Positions 27,692 through 36,923 of a stretch of 64,000 bases of DNA are shown one piece after another. The translations under genes were made by a program, and so were the position numbers. This DNA comes from Tomocerus qinae (Eukaryota > Arthropoda > Collembola > Entomobryomorpha > Tomoceridae): assembly GCA_020055645.1 (NCBI GenBank), contig CM034547.1:7301280-7365279 (forward strand). The letters are read 5' to 3'. Below the pieces are notes generated by a model that saw nothing but the letters and a program-made list of their open reading frames with translations, made no database searches and was not told the DNA's origin. The number at the start of each line of letters is the position of its first letter. Position 1 is the stretch's first letter.

Positions 27692-30600
27692 CGACCTATC
27701 CCCTTGACCCCTCTACTCAGACTATCTCCATAAATTTCAAAAAATGTTTCAGACTTGTAATTTATACTGCGATTACGCTGAGAAAAGTCTGGCCAACTTT
27801 ACTCACTACATTTATATCATCTTATAGATTACTCATACTTATACATACAACATGTACACTAATAATGTTACACCAAAGCACTACCTACCTACTACTCATA
27901 CACTTTTAATAGTAAATCCCTAATGTGCAACGGATAAGATGATCTAACAATACCAACACAGGTTCTATAAATATTCTTAGCGTAGTAAAAAATTAGTATA
28001 AGATACGCAGGACATTTTTCATTGTGCATCTTAAGTGGAAAAGTAAGTGTAGTAAGAAGTATATCTTTTATACGTAGCCAGCAGACTTACAATAGCACAA
28101 GATATATCACCTTCGTCTAAAATTCAGTTCATTGTCAGCACATAAGTCTATTTATGTGTGGAAGAGGACACGATGCACATGCATAGTGTACCTTATGTGA
28201 AATGAAAGCTGAGCAAATACTCAAATGCACACATCATGTTCGAATTCGTTTTTTAAGTAGCCTGTACGTTATTCCTTAGCTGATCCTCCCATTATTGTTC
28301 CTTGGATTGAATTATTTTGCCATGCACGAGGAGATGCATGAATTCCCAATTTTCTAACAATAAGAGAATTCAATAGATTCTTATATTAAACTGCATCGCT
28401 AGAACACAATCTCACGTATGAACTTGTGAACTTGTGAGTCTGACGTTGTAAAATTCTTATGCGACTGTATTTGTAGACCCCTGCCATAATTACATCGTCC
28501 TGCTTTACACAAACATTACAGAATTTCGGCTATACACTCTTCGGTACCTACACCCATCTCAGTATACAAAGGAGAAAATTGATGAAATCAAATTAGGACA
28601 TACTCATATAGATAGGAGTACATACTATACGAACACTACACGTCCCTAGAGTAATAATACAGTGATATGAGTATAGCACTTAGGTATTATTATCTGTTAG
28701 TTTTAGTTCGGCTCATGCTACAAATTTGGTACATTATAGTTTACAGGTAGATTTTGCTATAATAGAAAATTGCCTTATATGTCCTTCATGCCTCTATACA
28801 GCGTTTGACTTTGGTTTAATAAGAAGGAAACGGTGGAATGTGACTGGCCACACCACAACCCACAATGTTTCTCGGTGCGGTGGTGGACTGGACGTGCAAT
28901 GGACTTTTCACATAATTTACGTGGTCTGACTTGCAGAGTTCGGGAGCAGAAAAGTAGCGGCGAGGCAATATCTAATCTAACCCAAATGTATAACCTCCAC
29001 CCTCAACTCACAAATTACACTCAATGGCTTATATCTGTTCCTTGCTTTTCTAAGCACGGTTACTTGCTTCATTTGTAATGATTTACTCTGGACCCAATAA
29101 TATTATGACCGACTCAACTTAGCAAGTTATTTATATTATGGAAAATGCCTTTTGTACTGCGTAATATTTATATTATTTAAAAAAATTCAACGCATCCTAA
29201 TTTTAAATCCTAATTTCAGTTACCGCATCTTAATGCCTAGGATTATTTCTATTTTCTTCGCAATTATTTACATAACCATTGACATTAGATCCTATGAATT
29301 ATGTTTGTATCAATGCCGGTGTGTATGTTAGACATCAAATATTTTTCGCAACCTAGTTGGTGTGCAGCCAATGAAATCCTAGTTGAAATATAATATAATC
29401 GCTTGTGCATCCAAACTTTTATGTAAGTGTACCTACGTCATAATAATATGATGATAGTCTGTAGTAACAGCATGGTTTGTATTGTAAAGACTGCGTGCAA
29501 TTGAATTCTCAATTACAAGATGCATAAGCATAAGTTATAAAAAATAAATGAGTTGTGCACTAAATGACATGTAAAAACATTAACTAAATAAGTCGGGATT
29601 GGCATGAATGGGAATTAGAAGTGTATGGTTATGGTTTTGGTAATAAAATAAAACGTTTGTGTAAGTATTGTTCATAAAAACGGTTCCGACGAGTGTAGAA
29701 AATAGGAGACGAGAGGCAAAGTGCAGAGACCTGATTGACTTGCTTGGACTGTGCAGTTTGTGCAATGTGAATTGGTCTGGAGTGGATGGTAATAATTTGG
29801 CGAGAAGCCGATAATGATGTGAATGGTTGGTGTTGGTGTGTAGTTGTTGTAAGTTGTGTCAAGTCGTCAGAACAGAAAAGATGAGAGACTAACGGTTCTC
29901 TTCTACATTATTATTGCACATTAGGTCTCAGCTTATGCTTAGTATACCAAAGAAGCAAAGATCAACTTGGAAAATACTCAATCTTAGTTAAGTAGCGTGT
30001 AGTTTAGTTTGCAGTCGTGAAGTCTGCAGTATTGTGTGTCTGTAGTGCATGGACGTGCCTATATAAACAGATATTATCCACTCAACTGCAACATTATGTT
30101 AGTTTGCCTTTATTTAATACAATGGTCAACTGGGTATAGACAAAGATGTATTAGATATTATACATTGTATAAGCACTAGGGGAAATAAATATTATATTTT
30201 CTGCAAGTACAGTTACTCACTCTACTGCTCTATCCGACATCATCACAAACAACTAACTGAAACACAAGTCTCAACAAATCCCGTCAATAAAATACATTCT
30301 AAGTAGGAATTCAATGATTGCTATTATGCACAATAAAGAGAAACTGTTCTTACATTTCTTTCCCCGATCTCATTCATCTTCTACAATTACCTACACTCTT
30401 CGTGTGTGTAATACTATATTTTACGCCATGCTATACCCTATAGCACTTAAACTGTCTATAGTTATAGCAAAGATGCATTCCGCAAGTAAAACACACGTAA
30501 TCAAATCACATGTAAGTAAGTAATTCCCATCTCATCCCACTAACATAACGTACAAGTAATTCCATATTGAAGAAAACACAGGTATGCATGTAATGGCAGG

Positions 30601-31661
30601 AGAGATGCAATCAGCCGGAATCCCAAGACATGGCATCTCACAGAAGAAGCAAAGCAACCGACCAACCCACATTGCATTAACTCTGATTGTAGGTTGCCAT
30701 TACTCACATTTTTTTCTGAGTCATTATTTCCAACTTCCCTATAGTAAATATCATACACCAATTCATGGCCAGTACCTACTTATAGCTATACGTGAACTGC
30801 TTAGCACAGTTTATGCCAGTAGAGAAACAACAGAAGGAAACACATTGTTTACAACTTACAAGCAGCTGTAATAATTGTAATTTGCAAAAAATCTAATAAA
30901 TACATAGCAGGGAATGTACATGTGTGTGCAGTTGCTAAATTAGAAGCTTATAACTGTCAAGAGATTATTTGCTGGTGTGTAGAGATGCATCTGCATAGAA
31001 TTGGGATGAAGAGGAAGGTGAAGGTAAGGAGCCAAGCCACCGGGTCACTCACTAACAACATTTCTCACAATCACATTCATTTTTCTTTTTCCTGACGCAT
31101 TCTATATCTCACATAATGGACACTGCCACCCCAAGTCATGCCATGTCAAGTCATTACGTGATCTATATACTCTGCATCTGACTATCTCAGTCTGCAGATT
31201 GCATTTTACAAGAGATTACACTCTGCAATCACATATCAACGCTCAACATCACGATCATGAAATATTCATAAGATATATACAGGAGGAAATGCAGAAAGAT
31301 GACACATCTACCTTGCCTAAATAAATATTACAAATAGGGTGGTAGGTAGGTTTGCTTGTAAACAACTAGTTAGCATTTTATAGACTAAGGAAACTTTGGA
31401 GATAAATACATTATATAGGTACTAATTCAAATTAAGTGTATAAAATGTCATTTGTAAGTCTAAATAGTGAGGAAGTCTCTGAAAATCATATCATATTTCA
31501 TATCTATAAAACTTTATATTTCATATTGTGGGGATGACTATTAATTTTAAGCACAAACATTACTTGATTCCCATTTCTCAATTCTAGAATAGAAATGAAA
31601 CACTTTGGGGAAATGGAATTTTCTTTCATTTAGGAAAACCAGAGATAGATATATGATATAT
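27692..31661. other. AT-rich non-coding sequence
   Basis: No gene is recognised. Overlapping frames at 28726-28929 and 28833-29078 (67 and 81 codons) lie in a small GC-richer patch but show no known motif. A G- and T-rich patch covers about 29630-29880. The stretch ends at the terminal repeat of the next element. Confidence 0.55.
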
Positions 31662-32495
31662 TGAGTGGTATGAATAAGAATAAGTATTTACTACAAAGTA
31701 AAAAGTAGAAGTAAAAGGTCTAGACTTGAAGTAAAAGGTAGAAGTAAAAGCATTTGCTTCAAATCGAATGAATAAAAGAAAACTTTTACTGTCAAGCAAA
31801 TACTTTGCAATTTGTAGTATTTACTTCTCATTTTGTACAGAACAAAATTTGGTTACTATGACTCAGCCAATCAGAGACCAGCAACGAATCACATCTACAG
31901 TCAGATCAGAAATGGATCGAACTCCATGCGACATAAACGGCCGTCAAGCGGTTAGTTTTCTGAGTACTATACTTTATTATTCACCATTCACCAACATGAG
32001 AAATTGAGCTGTTGTTATGGTGATAATGAATATGTGCTCAGAAAACTAACCGCTTGACGGTCGTTTATGTCGCATGGAGTTCGATCCATTTCTGATCTGA
32101 CTGTATATATCCTTCAATTCACAAATGCAATTTCGTGGTCATGGTTATAAGTAACCGGTCCGAGTTATCTATGAGATACTTTAGAAAATTAATCGTGAAT
32201 CCTACTAATCCTACTCTTTTGCATGTGGAAGTAATAGGTGAAGTTGCTATCGGAGAAACTTCAAATTTTTGAATCAAATACTCAAAGTAGAAGTAAATTC
32301 AAGGTGTTATTCATACCAAAATGTAGTATTTACTTCTAACGGTAGTAAATGCTTCATGCAAATTAGCAAATACTTTTACTCCTAAGATTAAGCATAAGCA
32401 AAAGTAATTGCTAATATTTTTATTCATACCAAAGGAACCTTTTACTTCAAAAACTTTAAGTAAAAGCATAAGGTAGACCTTATTCATACCACTCA
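31662..32495. mobile_element. 834 bp TIR element, non-autonomous
   Basis: The left end TGAGTGGTATGAATAAG (31662-31678) is the exact reverse complement of the right end CTTATTCATACCACTCA (32479-32495), giving 17 bp terminal inverted repeats. Subterminal regions are packed with short repeats. GAAGTAAAAG-type words occur at 31706-31750. TTATTCATACCA recurs at 32307, 32420 and 32480. TGTAGTATTTACTTCT occurs directly repeated at 31813-31828 and 32322-32337. No transposase is encoded: the only frame (79 codons, 31768-32007) runs across the nested insertion. Clustered subterminal repeats are typical of binding sites for a transposase supplied elsewhere. A clean target-site duplication is not visible, so the superfamily is unassigned. 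Removing the nested 206 bp insertion and one TA gives a host element of about 626 bp. Confidence 0.8.
31898..32103. mobile_element. 206 bp TA-flanked palindromic MITE, nested
   Basis: Positions 31898-31964 and 32037-32103 are inverted copies with one mismatch over 67 bp, or 69 bp if the flanking TA on each side is counted. Ends are CAGTCAGATCAG and CTGATCTGACTG. The 72 bp between them continues the symmetry weakly (CACCATTCACC against GGTGATAATGAAT). TA sits directly outside both ends (31896-31897 and 32104-32105), as expected for a TA target duplication of the Tc1/mariner type. It lies inside the 834 bp element, so it inserted later. The near-identity of the arms suggests a young insertion or recent gene conversion between arms. 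No coding capacity. Confidence 0.75.
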
Positions 32496-33960
32496 TAATG
32501 AAATGATTTATTTCCACTGAATTTGTAGCATAGATTGGAGATAAATAATATCGTAGATTGAATAGAAGGTATTAAAGTTGTGAATAGCAAGAATGTTTAT
32601 TTGGAAATGTGAACACAATATACGATTTCACTGTAATAAAATGGTCTGTTGTTTAGCTATGCCAAGTTAGGATTAACACTATTGCAGAGAAAATTAGGAA
32701 TGAACCCAGAGGAAGAGAAAGCTGAAAGTTAGGATTTGGAAGAAAGTAGATATTATGAAGATGAAGTCCTTGAGAAAACTGGACAGAGTGATAGTGTTAT
32801 GTATCAATATTATTATGTAAGTGCGAGGGTGTATTGAGGAAGTGATTGAATGACTGGAGAAGAAAGAGTGTAAACAATGGAGGGTGATGATAAGGCTTAC
32901 AAGTTCAAGTGTATTGCTATTGAAGTGAGAAAACTGGAAATAGGAGCAGAAGAGAGCAAGTGATTTTGAGTTGAGTAATGTAAAGTAAAGTAAACTGGTC
33001 GACTTTGAGAGTAAAGTAGAGTTGTATTCTATCTCATCGTAATCGTAGTAGGAAAGTACAGCGTAACACAGAGAGAGAGTACAGAGCAATGTTATGATGT
33101 GTAAAATGGGCTGATAGAATGGAGAGACTTGCATTGTGAATGGGTAGGTCGGAAACAACTTTTTGAAAATGGGTTTAAGGAGAAAAACCTGCTGGATCAT
33201 CATGACTTGCTTTGCTTTGCGAGCTACAGTGTTTCTCCGACTATACCACATTTCTATAGTTGGGATATAATATTATGTAGTTCTATCCACTCTTCTGATA
33301 TGATTGTTAGCTCGGCCATGTAGGTACAGTATTGGATCTGGTTTCGAAAAAATATGAATGAACAACTTTTTTCATTCAACTCCTCCAAGTGATCATTCAT
33401 AAGAAGAAGAAAACGGACGGACACTCACATCACCCTCGCCTTCCTCCAAACATCACACTATCACCGCGTAGCTCTACTTCGTTTCGTTGACCGACTCACT
33501 ATTATCTAATGTGATGTACTACATCGTCTTTAAGGAAAGCGACCTTCCCGTCTATTACCGTAGGACTACACGAGCGAACTTCAAGTTAGTCCTGTTCCGT
33601 CCCACCCAGCAGTTTCACAATTTAACTAAACCACCCGACTGCAGAAAAAGTAAACTTTTCCTCGCTTTTCATAATCCACTGACCCTCACAACAAATCCTA
33701 ATGCAATTTAAATATGGTTAAATTGAATTTTGTAGGTTCTTCTAACAATTTTTCATGAATAATGTATTTCCTTTTCTTGATGGGCCATCGTTGTTACGGC
33801 AATGGTGCAGGCTTCAAAAGACTCAGATTGTTTTTGCCACAAATGGGGATGTTGCTGGGCAACCAGCAAAAATGTGACCTTATACAGGAATTTACACCAT
33901 TGGCTAAATTTATTTTAAATGAGTTAGCCTTATCAAAAAAAAGCCTGAAACATTCTCTAC
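32496..33960. other. Non-coding, with purine-rich plus strand
   Basis: From about 32694 to 33130 the plus strand is rich in A and G, which depletes TTA, CTA and TCA and so opens a 185-codon frame on the minus strand (32694-33251). Its translation is dominated by Ser, Leu, Phe, Ile and Thr with no domain I recognise, and the plus strand is interrupted by stops in the frames I checked. I treat the frame as a composition artefact. The region 33330-33960 holds only short frames (64-75 codons) of no recognisable kind. Confidence 0.5.
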
Positions 33961-34160
33961 ATTTTTAAAAAAAATTCGAATTTTTTATGTCATTCCTTCT
34001 ATTTTTAATGAGCATTTCAAATAAAAGCATTCCAGATAGTCAGTCAATATTACTAAACCACTTCAATGACACAAATCACCCGAATTCCATCAAAAGGAAA
34101 CCCGATCATGTTACACACTTAGACAAAAACTTTGAAAATGTAAGAATTAAAAATTGGTAC
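33961..34160. other. AT-rich left flank of the satellite
   Basis: This spacer before the palindromic satellite holds a perfect 18 bp palindrome, AAAAAATTCGAATTTTTT, at 33969-33986. No monomer-like sequence is visible before about 34161. Confidence 0.5.
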
Positions 34161-35770
34161 TCATCCCTACAGGGTAAAAAATTATGGCTTATTCAAATAT
34201 GGACAGCGATATAGAGTAAAACTAATACCACGCTATATAGGGGATTTACCCCCATATGGGAGGAATGTAAATATTGGATTTGGATGTTGAAATTCATTTC
34301 ATGGGAAAAAGAATATGGCGAATTTAAATATGGAGACTGCTATAGTGTGAAAATATTACCCGCTATATAGGGGTTTACCCCCAAATCGGAGGAATGTAAA
34401 TATTGGATTTTGATGTTGAAGCTTATTTCTACAGGGTAAAAGAATATGGTGAATTTGAATATGGACACCGCTATAGTGTAAAAATATTACCCCGCTATAT
34501 AGGGGGTTTACCCCCATGTCGGGGGAATGTAAATATTGGATTTTGATGTTGAAATTCATTTCTACGGGTAAAAGAATATGGTGAATTTAAATATGGACAC
34601 CGCTATAGTGTGAAAATATTACCCCGCAATATAGGGGGTTTACCCCCAAATCGGAGAAATGTAAATATTGGATTTGGAGTTTGAAATTCATTCCTACTGG
34701 GTAAAAGAATATAGCGAATTCAAATATGGACACCGCTATAAAGTGAAACTAATACCCCGCTATTTAAGGGGTTTACCCCCATATCGGGGGAATGTGAATA
34801 TTGGATTTGTATGTTGAAATTCATTCCTATGAGGTAAAGAATATGGCGAATTCAAATATGGACACCGCTATAGTGTGAAAATAATTCCCCGCTATATAGG
34901 GGGTTTACCCCCACATAAGGGGGATGTAAATATTGGAATTTGGATGTTGAAATTTATATTCTTTCATCCCGTAGGGGATGAATTTCAATATCCAAATTCA
35001 ATATTACATCCCCCGATTTGGGGGTAAACCCCCTATATATTATTTTCACACTATAGCGGTGTCCATATTTGAATTCTCCATATTCTTTTACCTGTAAGAA
35101 TGAATTTCAACATCCAAATCAATATTTACATCCCCCGATTTGGGAGTAAACCCCCTATATAGCGGGGTATTATTTTCACACTATAGCGGTGTCCATATTT
35201 GAATCCGCCATATTCTTTGACGTCGTAGGGACAAATTTCAACATCCGAATCCAATTTTTACATTTCCCCAATATGGGGGTAAACCCTTTATATAACGGGG
35301 TATTATTTTCACACTATAGCGGTGTCCATATTTGAATTCTCCATATTCTTTTACCCCGTAAGATGAATTTCAACATCCAAATCCAATATTTTACATTCCC
35401 CCTATGTGGGGTAAACCCCCTATATAGCGGGGTAACCATTTCACACTATAGCGGTATTCATATTTGAATTCGCTATATTCTTTTACCCAGTAGGAATGAA
35501 TTTCAACATACAAATCCAATATTTACATTCCCCCGATTTGGGGGTAAACCCCCTATATAGCGGGGTATTATTTTCACACTATAACGGTGTCCATATTTGA
35601 ATTTGCCATATCCTTTTACCCCTTAGGGATGAATTTCAACATCCAAATCCAATAATTGCATTCCCCCGATTTGGGGGTAAACCCCCTATATAACAGGGTA
35701 TTATTTTTACACTATATCGGTGTCCATATTTGAATTCACCATATTCTTTTACCCCGTAGGGGTGAATATC
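34161..35770. repeat. Head-to-head palindromic satellite, ~132 bp monomers
   Basis: Six monomers run forward, with the GCTATATAG landmark (or its variant) at 34232, 34362, 34494, 34626, 34759 and 34891, so the period is 130-133 bp. Six more run in reverse, with the reverse-complement landmark near 35033, 35153, 35285, 35417, 35552 and 35683. The orientation flips at about 34950-34985, where GAAATT and AATTTC flank a ~22 bp spacer containing CATCCCGTAGGGGATG. Each monomer carries, in order, CCCCGCTATATAGGGG, a TTTA spacer, C5 then G5 separated by a variable pentamer, AATGTAAATATTGGATTTGG, GATGTTGAAATTCATT, a TACGGGGTAAAAGAATATGG box and AATATGGACACCGCTATAGT. The first reverse copy lacks the AGCGGGGTA part. 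No coding sequence is maintained across copies; a 67-codon frame at 34356-34559 merely crosses two of them. I do not recognise the family. Confidence 0.9.
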
Positions 35771-35990
35771 AAAATTTAATATGGCCGATTTTAAATTATT
35801 CATAAATTTTGGTGGTTATAAGCTGTTGGGTGAAATGTGTATTTCATGGTGATGAATAATATGAAAGGTTAAATTGAGTAGGCTCGCTTCATCTTGGCTT
35901 TTCTCAATAAGTGGTTTGGTAGCGGATGGTGGATTTTCCCTTATAAAGTCTCAAATTATCATAGAGGGTAAATGGGAATCGGAAAAATTC
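35771..35990. other. Spacer between two inverted repeats
   Basis: AT-rich spacer with no gene. A short inverted pair, ATTATTCAT near 35797 and ATGAATAAT near 35852, flanks about 45 bp. Nothing else is visible. Confidence 0.45.
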
Positions 35991-36326
35991 GTACTTTTTT
36001 TTGAAAATTCCCTAAGGATCTGAGACCACTAGTCCTACAGCCGTACAATAATTTTTAAAAAATTCTTCGATACTTATTCTATGATAGTTATTTTGAAAAT
36101 TCCACATTTTGGTCTTCGACTTGAAGACATCATCGTTTGAAACCGAAAAATGTGTGTTTTTTTGTGAATTATATATTGCGAATTTATATCTTCAAGCCAA
36201 AGCCCAAAATGTGGAATTTTCAAAATAACTATCATAGAATAAGTATCGAAGAATTTTTTTAAAATTATTGTACGGCTGTAGGACCATTGGTGTCAGATCC
36301 TTAGGGAATTTCCAAAAAAAAGTTAC
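35991..36326. repeat. 336 bp foldback with ~138 bp arms
   Basis: Positions 35991-36128 and 36187-36326 are inverted copies differing at scattered positions, separated by about 58 bp of unrelated AT-rich sequence. Each arm contains, reading inward, an A/T run, GGGAATTTT or its reverse complement, CCTAAGGATCTGA, GTCCTACAGCCGTACAATAA, ATTCTTCGATACTTATTCTA, TGATAGTTATTTTGAAAATT and CCACATTTTGG. Outer ends are poly-T and poly-A runs rather than a crisp terminal repeat, and no target-site duplication is evident. It may be a palindromic MITE with eroded ends, or two copies of a dispersed repeat joined head to head. No coding capacity. Confidence 0.8.
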
Positions 36327-36481
36327 TGGCAAATTTGATAGTCGAGAAATCATTTTCGTTTCCATGCACCTGGGCTTTAAACAAATCTTATTTTAATCTT
36401 TACTCTACATAAACATAATCTTTTAAACATAAAGTGGGACATGCGCATGGAATTCTTTCACCATTCTTGAATAAAGGATTG
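36327..36481. other. Spacer between foldback and MITE
   Basis: AT-rich, with no gene or repeat seen. Confidence 0.4.
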
Positions 36482-36483
36482 TA

Positions 36484-36858
36484 CAGGGTGACCCACTAGT
36501 CGTGCACGCCTAGTTGAGAACTTGAGAACCAGTGCAGCTAGAGACAAATGGTTACCACTGTTGGAAAGAAGAAATTCTAACTTAAAGATTGGTGTATCAT
36601 ACGTAATGATTGAAATGATATCTCGGGTCAAAAAAATTAATTCTATTTGTAAAAATGTGCTACTCCCGCAATGTATTAAAAATTTTTTTTAATGAATTAA
36701 TTTTTTTGACCCGATATATCATTCTAATCATTACGTATGATACACCAATCTTTAAGTTGGAATCTCCTCTTTCCAACGGTGGTAACCATTTGTCTCTAGC
36801 TGCCCTGGTTCTCAAGTTATTAACACAAACTATGTGTGCACGACTAGTGGGTACCCCG
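36484..36858. mobile_element. 375 bp TA-flanked palindromic MITE
   Basis: Arms at 36484-36643 and 36694-36858 are inverted copies with scattered differences, around a 50 bp centre. The termini are CAGGGTGACCCACTAGTCGT on the left and, read inward on the other strand, CGGGGTACCCACTAGTCGTG on the right. TA lies directly outside both ends (36482-36483 and 36859-36860), consistent with a TA target duplication and a Tc1/mariner-type transposase acting in trans. The inner arm contains TTGGTGTATCATACGTAATG in both copies, followed by GGGTCAAAAAAATTAATTC. A 72-codon frame (36655-36873) runs through the right arm and is not a gene. The arms are less similar than those of the 206 bp nested element, suggesting an older copy. 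Confidence 0.85.
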
Positions 36859-36869
36859 TATATTTGTCC

Positions 36870-36923
36870 GTAATATTTTGCAATTAATGAGTACGGGTAA
36901 TATTTTGTAATTAATGAGCAAGG
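36870..36923. repeat. 27 bp tandem duplication
   Basis: GTAATATTTTGCAATTAATG followed by AGTACGG (36870-36896) is repeated directly as 36897-36923 with differences at a few bases. It begins about 10 bp beyond the right TA of the MITE. Probably a local slippage or repair product. Confidence 0.7.

Noticed and set aside
31768-32007. 79-codon frame as a possible element-encoded protein
   Set aside because: It crosses the boundary of the nested MITE and runs through its inverted arm, so it is a chance frame.
32694-33251. 185-codon minus-strand frame, longest in the window
   Set aside because: The translation is Ser/Leu/Phe/Ile-rich with no domain I recognise. Most of it lies opposite a purine-rich plus strand, which removes minus-strand stop codons by composition alone.
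34161-35770. CRISPR-like array
   Set aside because: The units are contiguous 132 bp monomers without short repeats alternating with unique spacers, they flip orientation, and the window is eukaryotic in character.
36655-36873. 72-codon frame ending just past the 375 bp MITE
   Set aside because: It lies almost wholly within the MITE right arm and shows no transposase-like residues.
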